From Acidobacteriota bacterium (GTDB lineage: Bacteria; Acidobacteriota; Terriglobia; Acidiferrales; UBA7541): a stretch of 64,000 nt of DNA. A program made the position numbers and the translations under genes. This document shows positions 26,349 through 35,669 of this stretch, in pieces; the first letter of the stretch is position 1; the number at the start of each line of letters is the position of its first letter. The notes below the pieces were generated by a model. It was not told the DNA's origin, made no database searches, and was given only the letters and a program-made list of their open reading frames with translations. Location of the stretch: the NCBI GenBank assembly GCA_003225315.1, contig QHZD01000028.1:1-64000 (forward strand), written 5' to 3'.

Positions 26349-27833
26349 ATGGCACGCAAGCGTGGCCGGGCCATCTTAAATAAGATTGATTTTTTATTGG
26401 TTTGTACGTGCTTGTGTCTAGCGTATGGATGCTCCGTTAAGGAACCGGCACCAGCGCCTGCATTTCCAGCCTCGCCGATACAGGTCACGACTGCGGCCAC
26501 GTACGCCTATCCGCTCAATATCTCGGCAAACGGCAGATACCTCGTCGATCAAAACGGCAAGCCCTTCCGCATTCAAGGGGACTCCGCGCAGTCCCTGATC
26601 GCCAACCTCACGTATGCGGAAGCAGATAAATACCTCTCGGACAGGCAAAAAAAAGGATTCAATACGGTGAACGTCAACCTGCTCGAGGCCAAGTTCGCCT
26701 TCCATGCGCCAGCCAACAGAAATGGAGATGCTCCTTTCACGAAACCGGGCGACTTTTCGACACCCAATGAAGCTTACTTTGCCTTTGCGGATTCGATCAT
26801 TGATCTCGCAGCATCGAAGGGGATGCTGGTTAGCCTTGCAGCGATGTACCTCGGTTTCCACGGCGGGGACGAGGGCTGGTGGAAGGCACTGACGAACGGC
26901 GTCAACACACAAACCGTCTGCTACAACTTTGGTTTGTACGTCGGAAAGAGGTACAAGAGCCGTAAGAACATCTTCTGGGTCATTGGTGGGGACTACCTGC
27001 CATCAGAAGGATCAGAAGGAGAGTTGCGACTCCGGAGGTTCGTGGAGGGCATCCGGGATGGCGGGGCCAAGCAGTTGTGGGCTGGGGACTGGAATGCCCC
27101 GTGCATATCGACGACGGAGAAAACGTTCGCTCCTCTAATGGATCTCAACGCAGTTTACACATACGGCATTCCGGGGCACCCGGGTACGACATACGGCGAA
27201 GCGCAAACTGCGTACAACGATTTGCCCCCGCACCCTGCTTATCTAAAAGAAACAGGCTACGAAAACGAGAATTGGATTGCGGGCGATCCGGCCTCCGTCC
27301 GCAAATACCAATATTGGGGAATCTTGAGCGGCGCCACGGATGGCGTCTTCTTCGGCAACCGTGACGTCTGGGAATTTGCCACGGCCAGCTGGTGGTCAGA
27401 TTTCCATTTCGGACATAGCCCATGGCAAGCCGCGCTGGATTCGGCCGGGGCATTCGACATGACACGGCTCGGACGACTCCTCGATCCACTGCCCTGGTAC
27501 GACCTGGTTCCTTCCGGGCTCGGCGGAATAAAGAAGCTTGTAACGGAAGGCGGCGGTACCTTTGGACAGTCTGACTACGTCACTGCCGCTGCAACAGGCG
27601 ACGGCAAGGTACTCTTGGCCTACATTCCGCCGGGGACGCGCTCTTCCGGCATCACCGTGGATATGACTGCGCTAAAAGATTCTGCTCGCGCACAGTGGTT
27701 TGACCCAACGTCTGGAAACTACCTGGAAGTGAGCGGGAGTCCTTTCCCCAACACTGGGACAAGGAGCTTCAAAATCCCGGGGAAAAACTCAGCTGGCGCG
27801 GGAGACTGGGTACTCCTTCTTCAGGTCTTTTAG
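26349..27833 (+). CDS. DUF4038-type (apiosidase-like) glycoside hydrolase, putative lipoprotein
   Basis: Lipobox-like LAYGC; YPLNISANGRYLVDQNGKPFRIQGDSAQSLIANLTYAEADKYLSDRQKKGFNTVNVNLLEA; ORF opens at 26298. Confidence 0.85.
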   Translation: MARKRGRAILNKIDFLLVCTCLCLAYGCSVKEPAPAPAFPASPIQVTTAATYAYPLNISANGRYLVDQNGKPFRIQGDSAQSLIANLTYAEADKYLSDRQKKGFNTVNVNLLEAKFAFHAPANRNGDAPFTKPGDFSTPNEAYFAFADSIIDLAASKGMLVSLAAMYLGFHGGDEGWWKALTNGVNTQTVCYNFGLYVGKRYKSRKNIFWVIGGDYLPSEGSEGELRLRRFVEGIRDGGAKQLWAGDWNAPCISTTEKTFAPLMDLNAVYTYGIPGHPGTTYGEAQTAYNDLPPHPAYLKETGYENENWIAGDPASVRKYQYWGILSGATDGVFFGNRDVWEFATASWWSDFHFGHSPWQAALDSAGAFDMTRLGRLLDPLPWYDLVPSGLGGIKKLVTEGGGTFGQSDYVTAAATGDGKVLLAYIPPGTRSSGITVDMTALKDSARAQWFDPTSGNYLEVSGSPFPNTGTRSFKIPGKNSAGAGDWVLLLQVF

Positions 27834-27891
27834 AACGGCTTTGAAGGATGGGCCAAGACTCGCCGGGTATGGTTAATGCCCTCGACGCGGC

Positions 27892-28332
27892 CTAGCGCGT
27901 TCCCCTGTTGTGGACATACAACCAGCCTGCGCCATCGCAAGGGCCGCAACGAGCCGCCGCTATGCTCCCAGTGCCCGCACACGCATCACACAGTTTCCAA
28001 TCGTCAGCGTTAAGAGCGCTTCCATTGACTCCCACGCATCTCTTCCCCGCGATGGTCTGTGCGCACTGACCGTTAATTAGGTTTGTGGCGTAGGAAAGGG
28101 CGCCGCAGCGCGTGCACACGGCCACGGGCTTGGGTTTCGTGCTCTCGCCGGGTTTCTTTTCTTGTTCTTCGAGGACTGGCTTCGCGTCAGGCCGGTTCTC
28201 ATTCGGGCACGCGTGGGCCGGAGGAGGAGGCAAATCGCTTTCTCTCACCGGGGTTCTGGGCCAATCGAACGGACAGGAATCACACACGTAACGATACAGG
28301 TTGGGGAAAACCTGCTTCTTTTCAAGCGGCAT
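27892..28332 (-). CDS. Cysteine-rich zinc-ribbon-like hypothetical protein
   Basis: YVCDSCPFDW, CTRCGALSYATNLINGQC, LCDACAGTGSIAAARCGPCDGAGWLYV. Confidence 0.65.
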   Translation of the reverse strand: MPLEKKQVFPNLYRYVCDSCPFDWPRTPVRESDLPPPPAHACPNENRPDAKPVLEEQEKKPGESTKPKPVAVCTRCGALSYATNLINGQCAQTIAGKRCVGVNGSALNADDWKLCDACAGTGSIAAARCGPCDGAGWLYVHNRGTR

Positions 28333-28475
28333 AAACCCTCATCGACAATACTGGAACGCGCCCAAGGCTTCGCGTCTCCTGTCTAGTCTACGACAATGTA
28401 TAGACCATTCGGCCATCACCAATGCTGATCCAACGGAGTCGCCAATCCTGATTTTCCTGCGGTGGCGGATGCGAC

Positions 28476-29771
28476 TTATTCGGCGGAGACGAAGGCGTAG
28501 CGGAGGAGGAAGAGGATGGAGAGGACCCAGATGAGAGGGCTGATTTCGCGGTGGCGGCCAGTGCCCAGTTTGACGAGGGTGAAGGAGAGAAGACCGAGGC
28601 TGAGGCCAGTGGCGATGCTGAAAGTGAGCGGAGTCGTGACGAGAGTGAGGAAGGCGGGAAAGGCTTCGCTGAAGTCGTCCCAGCGGACGCGAGCGACGGC
28701 GCCACACATGAGCGCGCCAACGAGGATGAGCGCGGGAGCAGTGGCGTAAGCGGGAATCGCCGCGACGAGGGGCGCACAAAACATGGCGACGAGGAAGAGC
28801 GCGGCGATGACGACGTTGCCGAGCCCGGTGCGAGCGCCGGCGGCGACTCCGGCGGCGCTTTCGATGTAGCTCGTGACGGTGGAAGTGCCGGTGAGGGCGC
28901 CGAACATGGTGCCGAAAGCGTCGGCGATCAAAGCGCGGCTGGCGCGGGGAAGTTTACCGTCGCGCAGGAAGCCGCCTTCTTCGCAGACGCCGACCAAGGT
29001 GCCAACGTTATCGAAGAGATCGACGAAAAAAAAGACGAAGATGAGTTCGCCAAAGCCGAGTTTTGTGGCGGAGCGGAGGTCCAGCTTGAGGAACGTGCCG
29101 GAAGGGTGCGGCAGGGAGAAAAAATGAGCGGGCCAGTGACTAATGCCGAAAGGAATACCGGCAAGGGTGATGACGACGATGCCGAGGAGAATGGCGCTGC
29201 CGATGCGGCGAGACACCAGGGTGGCCATGAGGATGAGTCCGGCGGCGGCGAGAAGCACTTGGGGATCGGAAGTCTTGCCAAGCCCCACAAACGTGGCGGA
29301 GTTGGCGACGATGATCTTCGCGTTACGCAGACCGATGAAGGCGATGAACAGGCCGATGCCGACGGCGGTGCCGTACTTGAGGCAATCGGGGATGCCGTTG
29401 ACGATTTGTTCGCGGACTTTGGTGAGGGTGAGGAGAAGAAAGAGGAGGCCGGAAAGAAAGACGACGCCGAGAGCGGTTTGCCAGGGCACGCCGCGGCCGA
29501 GAACGATGGAGTAGGTGAAGTAGGCGTTGAGGGACATACCGGGCGCGAGAGCGATGGGATAGTTGGCCCACAGTCCCATGATGAGCGTGGCGACCGCGGA
29601 AGAAATGCAAGTGGCAAAGAGAACGCCGTCGACGGGCATGCCCGCCTCCGAGAGGATGCGCGGGTTGACGACGACCACGTAGGCCATGGTCATGAAGGTG
29701 GTGAGGCCGGCGAGCAATTCGCTGCGGACGGCGGTGTGGTTTTCTTCGAGGTGAAAGACGCGGTCGAGCAA
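28476..29771 (-). CDS. NCS2/AzgA-family purine permease
   Basis: LLDRVFHLEENHTAVRSELLAGLTTFMTMAYVVVVNPRILSEAGMPVDGVLFATCISSAVATLIMGLWANYPIALAPGMSLNAYF; TTG start at 29771 preceded by AGAGGGA; listed ORF N-extension looks spurious. Confidence 0.93.
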   Translation of the reverse strand: MLDRVFHLEENHTAVRSELLAGLTTFMTMAYVVVVNPRILSEAGMPVDGVLFATCISSAVATLIMGLWANYPIALAPGMSLNAYFTYSIVLGRGVPWQTALGVVFLSGLLFLLLTLTKVREQIVNGIPDCLKYGTAVGIGLFIAFIGLRNAKIIVANSATFVGLGKTSDPQVLLAAAGLILMATLVSRRIGSAILLGIVVITLAGIPFGISHWPAHFFSLPHPSGTFLKLDLRSATKLGFGELIFVFFFVDLFDNVGTLVGVCEEGGFLRDGKLPRASRALIADAFGTMFGALTGTSTVTSYIESAAGVAAGARTGLGNVVIAALFLVAMFCAPLVAAIPAYATAPALILVGALMCGAVARVRWDDFSEAFPAFLTLVTTPLTFSIATGLSLGLLSFTLVKLGTGRHREISPLIWVLSILFLLRYAFVSAE

Positions 29772-29827
29772 ACGGTTTCCCTCTGAAATAAAAAGGTGCG
29801 CCACTATAGGCCGGACGCGGCGGGAGG

Positions 29828-30895
29828 TCAATGCGGGAGCGTGGACTCGCGCTCGGCCCAGTGTTCGACAATGTCGCGGACAATTTTGTCGCCGACGATA
29901 TAAGCCGCTTCGAGAGCGGGAAAGTAAGCGGAGTAATTGCCGGAGACCAGAGCTTTTAGGCTGTCGGCGACGGCGGCGCCGAGCGGCTCGCGATCGTAAT
30001 TGCTCACCGTGCGCAGGACGAGGACGCGCTGAAGGTCGACGCGGCCGCCTTGGCTCAAGAACGTAAGGGCTTGCATGATGCCGGTGTCTTCCATGGCTGC
30101 AATCATGTAATTCCCTTTTCCGGCGGTGTAGTAGCGCGTCCAAGCGTTGGCCCATTCGTTCATCTTGGAGCCGTGCCAAAAAGTGCTCGAAGAAAGCGAG
30201 TCGCCACGAGTGACGAACGGAGGCTTTAGCGCGTCCGGAAAACCGGCGAAGCGGGCGCGCGAGGCGCGGAGAGAATCCGAATCGGAAAGTGGAGTGTCTT
30301 TTGTCATGCGGAATGCCCAAGCGACAAGCTGCGGATTGAGAGTGTAGAGCTCGCCTTCGAGTTGCTCGCGGACCGGTTGTTCGTAGGGAGTTGCTTTGCG
30401 CAGGGGGACATAGCCAGTCGGCCAATTCTCCGGAATTTGGCGGGCATCGATTTCGTAAGCCAGATCGCCATCTAGAACGTGGTCGGCCCAAACGGCTGAG
30501 CCCAACGAAACGTCGGCAGGATCACCGCCGCCGATTCCGGCGATTAGCCAGTAGGCTTTCGAAAGATCGAAGCGCGGGTCGAGGCCGACGGCCATCACGG
30601 AGGCCGCGGCTTTGGCGGTGCCGACACCGGTCAGGATGCCGAGGATCCCGTCTTTGTTGAGGCGGACGTGGTGATAGCCCGCGGGGAGAGCAATGATTTG
30701 ATCAAGGTGCTCGCGCTCGACCCAGAGCTGGTATTCGCCGGGCGTGTCGCCAGTGTCCTCGCTGCGTTCGAACATGGCGACGATTACGACCTTGATCGGG
30801 ATCGGCTTGCTGGATGATGTGGCTTGAGCAAAAAGATGGATAGGAGAGATTGCGACTACGATCAAAATAAGAATGAATCGCTTAAGCCTGCTCAT
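29828..30895 (-). CDS. Purine nucleoside permease/phosphorylase-like (NUP family) protein with signal peptide
   Basis: IPIKVVIVAMFERSEDTGDTPGEYQLWVEREHLDQIIALPAGYHHVRLNKDGILGILTGVGTAKAAASVMAVGLDPRFDLSKAYWLIAGIGGGDP. Confidence 0.9.
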   Translation of the reverse strand: MSRLKRFILILIVVAISPIHLFAQATSSSKPIPIKVVIVAMFERSEDTGDTPGEYQLWVEREHLDQIIALPAGYHHVRLNKDGILGILTGVGTAKAAASVMAVGLDPRFDLSKAYWLIAGIGGGDPADVSLGSAVWADHVLDGDLAYEIDARQIPENWPTGYVPLRKATPYEQPVREQLEGELYTLNPQLVAWAFRMTKDTPLSDSDSLRASRARFAGFPDALKPPFVTRGDSLSSSTFWHGSKMNEWANAWTRYYTAGKGNYMIAAMEDTGIMQALTFLSQGGRVDLQRVLVLRTVSNYDREPLGAAVADSLKALVSGNYSAYFPALEAAYIVGDKIVRDIVEHWAERESTLPH

Positions 30896-31036
30896 GAATC
30901 TCCATCCTCTTGATTCCGTATATCGGCTATCCTGTGTCGCGCGCGAATGAGACTCTATACCACAGCTAGCAGCCGCGAGAATCCGAATATTGCGTGGGCG
31001 ATTCTATTTGCGGTGACTTCCCGGGAGAAGTTTTCG

Positions 31037-32647
31037 ATGAACAATTCAAAAAACGGTCTTCGACGAATGCTTCACTGGCGTGGGTTATGCGGCATTCTCG
31101 TTGCGTCGCTTGCGTTCACGTGGCCTGCTGCTGGTCAAACCAAAGCGGCGCGATCCTCGGCCACACCGGCAAGTTTGGAGCAGCGCGCGGAAGCCAACCT
31201 CAAAGTCGCACGAGAAAATCCGCTGCAGCTTCGCCAGTTTCTGCTCAAGATGCCGAAGGGCGGCGACCTGCACAATCACCTGAGCGGAGCGGTGTACGCG
31301 GAATCGTGGATCCGTGCGGGGGCGGAGGATCATCTGTGCGTGGAAGTTGCGAAGCTGGCGTTTACGAAGCCGCCAGCGGCGTCCAGCGGCGGAGTCGAGC
31401 AGAATGCGTGCGGCGAGGGCAAGGTTCCCGCTGAGACTGCGTTCAAGGATCAGAAATTGTACGACGCGCTGGTGGATGCGTTTTCGATGCGAGGATTTGT
31501 GCCGTCGCCGGGCGTAACCGGGCACGATCATTTTTTCGATACGTTTTCGAAATTCGGCGGTACGGATCACCGGCACGTCGGCGCGTGGATTGACGAGGTG
31601 GCGACTCGCGCGGCAGCACAAAATGAACAGTACCTGGAACTGATGCACACGCCGGATTTCAGTCATACAACGGCGATCGCTAAAGAAATCGGCTGGCGCG
31701 AGGACTTCGGACAATTGCGCGAGGCGTTGCTCGCACGAGGATTGCGGGGCGATGTGGCTGTCGCCAAGGCCGGCTTGGACCAGGCCGAAGCGCTGCGCGC
31801 GAAGCGAGAGCACTGCGGGCAAGCGGATGCGGCTGCGGCGTGCAGCGTCCAGGTCCGCTACCTTTGCCAGGTGCTGCGCGGCTTTCCCAAGGAGCAGGTG
31901 TTCGCGCAAACGTTGCTGTGCTTCGAGACGGCTTCGGCTGATCCGCGATTCGTGGGCGTCAACCTGGTGATGCCGGAGGATGGCTTCACGGCGATGAACG
32001 ACTACGCGCTGCACATGCGCATGGTCGGGTTCTTGCGCGGGGTATATCCGAAGATTCATGTGAGCCTTCACGCGGGGGAGATTGCGCCCGGCTTAGTGCC
32101 TTACGAAGGACTGTGCTGCCACGTTCGACTGGCAGTGGAGGAAGGGCATGCGGAACGCATCGGACATGGCGTGGACGTGATGTATGAGAATCATCCGCAC
32201 GCACTGTTAAAAGAGATGGCCGCGAAACACGTGATGGTGGAAATCAGCCTGACGAGCAACGACTTGATCCTTGGCGTGAGCGGCAAGGAGCATCCCTTCC
32301 TGGTGTACAAAATGTTTGGCGTACCGATGGCGCTGGCAACGGACGACGAAGGCGTTTCGCGGATTGACTTGACGAACGAATACGTGCGGGCCGTCGAGAG
32401 CTACGATCTGCATTATACGGACTTGAAGCGGATGGCGCGTACGAGCGTGGAGCACAGCTTTCTGCCCGGCGAGAGCTTGTGGAGTGCGCCTGATGTATTC
32501 ACTCGCGCCGTTCCACCATGCTCGCACGATAGTCTCGGCGCGGAAAAACCTTCTTCCGCGTGCGCGGCGTTCTTGAAGGGCAGCGAGAGAGCGCAGCAGC
32601 AATGGGAACTGGAGCGGAGGCTCCACGCATTTGAGGCTGGATTGTGA
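31037..32647 (+). CDS. Secreted/periplasmic adenosine deaminase family protein
   Basis: MPKGGDLHNHLSGAVYAESW...SLHAGEIAPG...RIGHGVDVMYENHPHALLKEMAAKHVMVEISLTSNDLI; signal peptide from MNNSKNGLRRMLHWRGLCGILVASLAFTWPAAGQ; ORF opens at 30947. Confidence 0.93.
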   Translation: MNNSKNGLRRMLHWRGLCGILVASLAFTWPAAGQTKAARSSATPASLEQRAEANLKVARENPLQLRQFLLKMPKGGDLHNHLSGAVYAESWIRAGAEDHLCVEVAKLAFTKPPAASSGGVEQNACGEGKVPAETAFKDQKLYDALVDAFSMRGFVPSPGVTGHDHFFDTFSKFGGTDHRHVGAWIDEVATRAAAQNEQYLELMHTPDFSHTTAIAKEIGWREDFGQLREALLARGLRGDVAVAKAGLDQAEALRAKREHCGQADAAAACSVQVRYLCQVLRGFPKEQVFAQTLLCFETASADPRFVGVNLVMPEDGFTAMNDYALHMRMVGFLRGVYPKIHVSLHAGEIAPGLVPYEGLCCHVRLAVEEGHAERIGHGVDVMYENHPHALLKEMAAKHVMVEISLTSNDLILGVSGKEHPFLVYKMFGVPMALATDDEGVSRIDLTNEYVRAVESYDLHYTDLKRMARTSVEHSFLPGESLWSAPDVFTRAVPPCSHDSLGAEKPSSACAAFLKGSERAQQQWELERRLHAFEAGL

Positions 32648-32720
32648 AGGCTAATATGAAGCTGCGGATTCCGGCCGTCATTGACTCAGAGGCCGAGGAG
32701 AGCACAAACTGAACGCTCCA

Positions 32721-34031
32721 TTGAAAAAAGCTACGGTTGTTGGCGCGCTGGGCGGTCTGCTATTTGGATTCGACACAGCGGTCATTGCCGGAACTACGCA
32801 CTCGCTCACGACCGTGTACGGATTGAGCGCCAGTCAACTGGGCCTCACTGTGGCCATGGCGCTGGTCGGCACGATTGTCGGGGCAATGTCCGCGGGCATC
32901 CCCGGGCAGAAATGGGGCGGACGCGAGACACTGCGTATCCTCGCCGTGTTTTATGTTTTGTCGGCGTTGGGATGCGCGTTCGCGTGGAACTGGTACGCAC
33001 TCCTCGCGGCGCGCTTCATCGGGGGGCTTGGCATTGGCGGCTCGTCGGTGCTGGGGCCGGTATATATTGCGGAGTTGGCGCCTGCAAAGATGCGCGGCCG
33101 GCTGGTTGGCCTGTTCCAGATCAATGTCGTCGTCGGAATTTTGCTTGCTTATTTTTCCAACTATTGCATCGCCAGGATGGGACTTGGGGCGGCCGAATGG
33201 CGATGGCAGTTCGGAGTCGCGGCGCTTCCAGCGGTCCTGTTTCTGGTGATGCTGTTTGGCATTCCTCCCAGCGCGCGCTGGTTGGTGACGCAAAATCGCG
33301 TCGAGGAAGCGCGTTCGGTGCTGCAATTGATGGGCGCGGAAAATCCTGAGGCGGAGCTTAAAGAAATCGTCGACTCCATTCATTTGGAGCGGCTGCAAAT
33401 TGCAGAACCATTGTTTACGCGGAAATACAGGCTGCCCATTTTTCTCGCGATTACCGTTGGGGTGTTCAATCAGCTCTCCGGAATAAATGCGATTCTCTAC
33501 TACTTGAATGACATTTTTGGCGCGGCCGGTTTCAGCAAAGTTTCCGGGGATTTGCAGGCGGTGGCCGTGGGCAGCATGAACCTGATTGCCACACTGCTGG
33601 CGATGTCGGTCATCGACAAGCTGGGGCGCAAGACACTTTTGTTGATTGGATCGGTGGGGACGGCTGCTTGTCTGGCCGGAGTGTCCAGAATATTCTTTAC
33701 GCAGAGTCACCGAGGCTATCTTCTGTGGCTGCTGGTAGGCTACATTGCCTTCTTTGCAATTTCGCAGGGCGCGGTGATCTGGGTCTATATCAGCGAGGTC
33801 TTTCCCAACCGCGTGCGCGCGAAGGGTCAAGCACTGGGAAGCTCTTCGCACTGGATCATGAATGCGCTTATCGCTTATGCGTTTCCCCAACTTGCAAAAT
33901 CTTCCGGCGCGTATCCGTTTGTACTGTTTGCGATCATGATGGCAGTGCAGTTTTTCGTCGTGCTGTTCTTCTACCCGGAGACAAAAGGAGTCACGCTGGA
34001 GCAGATGCAGCATCGCCTAGGCATTGAATGA
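32721..34031 (+). CDS. MFS sugar transporter
   Basis: GALGGLLFGFDTAVIAG, GLGIGGSSVLGPVYIAELAPAKMRGRLVGLFQ, FNQLSGINAILYYLNDIF; TTG start uncertain. Confidence 0.95.
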   Translation: MKKATVVGALGGLLFGFDTAVIAGTTHSLTTVYGLSASQLGLTVAMALVGTIVGAMSAGIPGQKWGGRETLRILAVFYVLSALGCAFAWNWYALLAARFIGGLGIGGSSVLGPVYIAELAPAKMRGRLVGLFQINVVVGILLAYFSNYCIARMGLGAAEWRWQFGVAALPAVLFLVMLFGIPPSARWLVTQNRVEEARSVLQLMGAENPEAELKEIVDSIHLERLQIAEPLFTRKYRLPIFLAITVGVFNQLSGINAILYYLNDIFGAAGFSKVSGDLQAVAVGSMNLIATLLAMSVIDKLGRKTLLLIGSVGTAACLAGVSRIFFTQSHRGYLLWLLVGYIAFFAISQGAVIWVYISEVFPNRVRAKGQALGSSSHWIMNALIAYAFPQLAKSSGAYPFVLFAIMMAVQFFVVLFFYPETKGVTLEQMQHRLGIE

Positions 34032-34064
34032 CGGCGACTTAGAAGCCCGCGGCCGCAATCCAGA

Positions 34065-35669
34065 CTAGGCTATTCTGATGGTTACGGTAGCGATCGACAG
34101 GCGCGGCAAATCCATCCTGAGCCGGGACCCCTCTACGGCGACTGCGTGCGTTTGAGGAAGAAGTCGATTGGGATTCTCAAAAGTGTTGCAAGCGTTCCAT
34201 TCTTGATCATGAATGATCTGGGCCTTCGCTTCCTTCGCGGTAGTTCCCTGGAGAGCGCAGTCGATTTCAAAATCGGCATCGTGACGCGGATTCACAAACG
34301 AGACGACCAGTTCGTTCTGCGCTTTGGAGGCCGAGACGGAGACGGCTAACGGAGACGAATCTTGCGTCTCCACGCGGACGGCTGTTCTAGAGCGGTGAGG
34401 CTTGAAAAGAGCAAAGGCGTGATAGGTCGAGGTGCGAATGCAGGACTTGCCTTCAGAGCCGTCAGTAAGCAAAAGGGATTGCAAAACATTCACGATTTGC
34501 GCGATGTTGCACATGAAGAGTTTGTCTGCCTGGCGGTTGAAAATGTTCAGTCCAAGACCGGCGGCAACGGCGCTGCGCATGGTGCTCTGCATCCAGAGTT
34601 TTCCATAACGCTTTTCGTCTTCCTCTGGAATTTTGTCCCACACGCCCCATTCATCGAGAATCAGGCCGATTTTGTGGCCGTCGCGGTAGCTATCGAGGAG
34701 CGCTCGCTGCTCGGTGATGGCTTCTTCCACTCGCTTGAATATGGAGAGTTGCTGGCTGACGTGGTCGGCACTGAATTCCGTGGCACGGTCGGGACCGCCT
34801 TCGTAATAGTGCATGGAAATGCCGCTCGGAGCGCCGCCTTCAAGCGTATCCATGAAACCGCGCGTCCACTTGCGATCGTTCCCGTTGGGTCCGCTGGCCA
34901 CGAGAAACGGTTTGGTCCCGCCGAATTCGCGAAGGTACACGGAGAATTGCCGGTACAAAGTGCCGTAGACCTCGGGACGCATCCATCCGCCGCATCCCCA
35001 ATTTTCATTGCCAACGCCCCAATAACGGACTCGAAAGGGCTCGGCAGCGCCGTTCTTTATGCGTTCTTCCGCAAGGGTGCTTCCCGAGGGCATGTTGCAG
35101 TACTCAATCCAATCCCTTAGCTCGCGCGGAGAACCGCTTCCAACGTTGCCGGCCAGATAGGGTTCGGCGCCAAGCAAGCGGCATAAGCCGATAAATTCAT
35201 GCGTGCCGAAGCTGCCATCTTCAATGTAGCCGCCCCAATGGATATTCACGCGTTTGGGCCGCTGGTCGACTGGACCGATGCCGTCAAGCCAATGGTAATC
35301 GTCGGCATAACAGCCTCCGGGCCACCGCAGAACGGGCACGCCGAGTTCCCGGAGGTAATCCACTGCTTGCTTGCGATAGCCATCGATATTGGGAACCGGC
35401 GATTTCTTGCCGACCCACAAACCGCCGTAAACACAAGAGCCAAGATGCTCGGCAAAATGACCGTGAAATTCAGGGCGAACGACGCCAATTTCCGCGTCAG
35501 CGCGCACGACAATTTTCTGCGCGGCTGAGGAGGCGGCAAGCAAGCCCCTGGGAATGAGTGCGGAGAGCGAGAGAGCTGCGGAGCTTCCGACGAATTGCCT
35601 GCGCGATAGGTGTGGAGTCACGGTGATCCTCGTGTGCTTGGCGTTGGGCGCGGTCACGACTTGTGCCAA
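34065..35669 (-). CDS. GH51 alpha-L-arabinofuranosidase
   Basis: EFHGHFAEHLGSCVYGGLWVG...LRWPGGCYADDYHWLDGIGP...YWGVGNENWGCGG...GLILDEWGVWD. Confidence 0.95.
   Translation of the reverse strand: MAQVVTAPNAKHTRITVTPHLSRRQFVGSSAALSLSALIPRGLLAASSAAQKIVVRADAEIGVVRPEFHGHFAEHLGSCVYGGLWVGKKSPVPNIDGYRKQAVDYLRELGVPVLRWPGGCYADDYHWLDGIGPVDQRPKRVNIHWGGYIEDGSFGTHEFIGLCRLLGAEPYLAGNVGSGSPRELRDWIEYCNMPSGSTLAEERIKNGAAEPFRVRYWGVGNENWGCGGWMRPEVYGTLYRQFSVYLREFGGTKPFLVASGPNGNDRKWTRGFMDTLEGGAPSGISMHYYEGGPDRATEFSADHVSQQLSIFKRVEEAITEQRALLDSYRDGHKIGLILDEWGVWDKIPEEDEKRYGKLWMQSTMRSAVAAGLGLNIFNRQADKLFMCNIAQIVNVLQSLLLTDGSEGKSCIRTSTYHAFALFKPHRSRTAVRVETQDSSPLAVSVSASKAQNELVVSFVNPRHDADFEIDCALQGTTAKEAKAQIIHDQEWNACNTFENPNRLLPQTHAVAVEGSRLRMDLPRLSIATVTIRIA

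Noticed and set aside
28551-29786. 411-aa plus-strand ORF rich in Asp/Glu/Gly
   Set aside because: Antisense to the AzgA-family permease; acidic low-complexity composition is a mirror of the hydrophobic codons on the other strand.
29772-30491. N-terminal extension of the listed 671-aa permease ORF
   Set aside because: Arg/Ser-rich sequence unlike permeases and overlapping the NUP gene; homology starts at LLDRVFHLEENHTAVRSE with a TTG start and RBS.
32760-34013. 417-aa minus-strand ORF rich in His/Arg/Gln
   Set aside because: Antisense to the MFS transporter; no recognisable motif.
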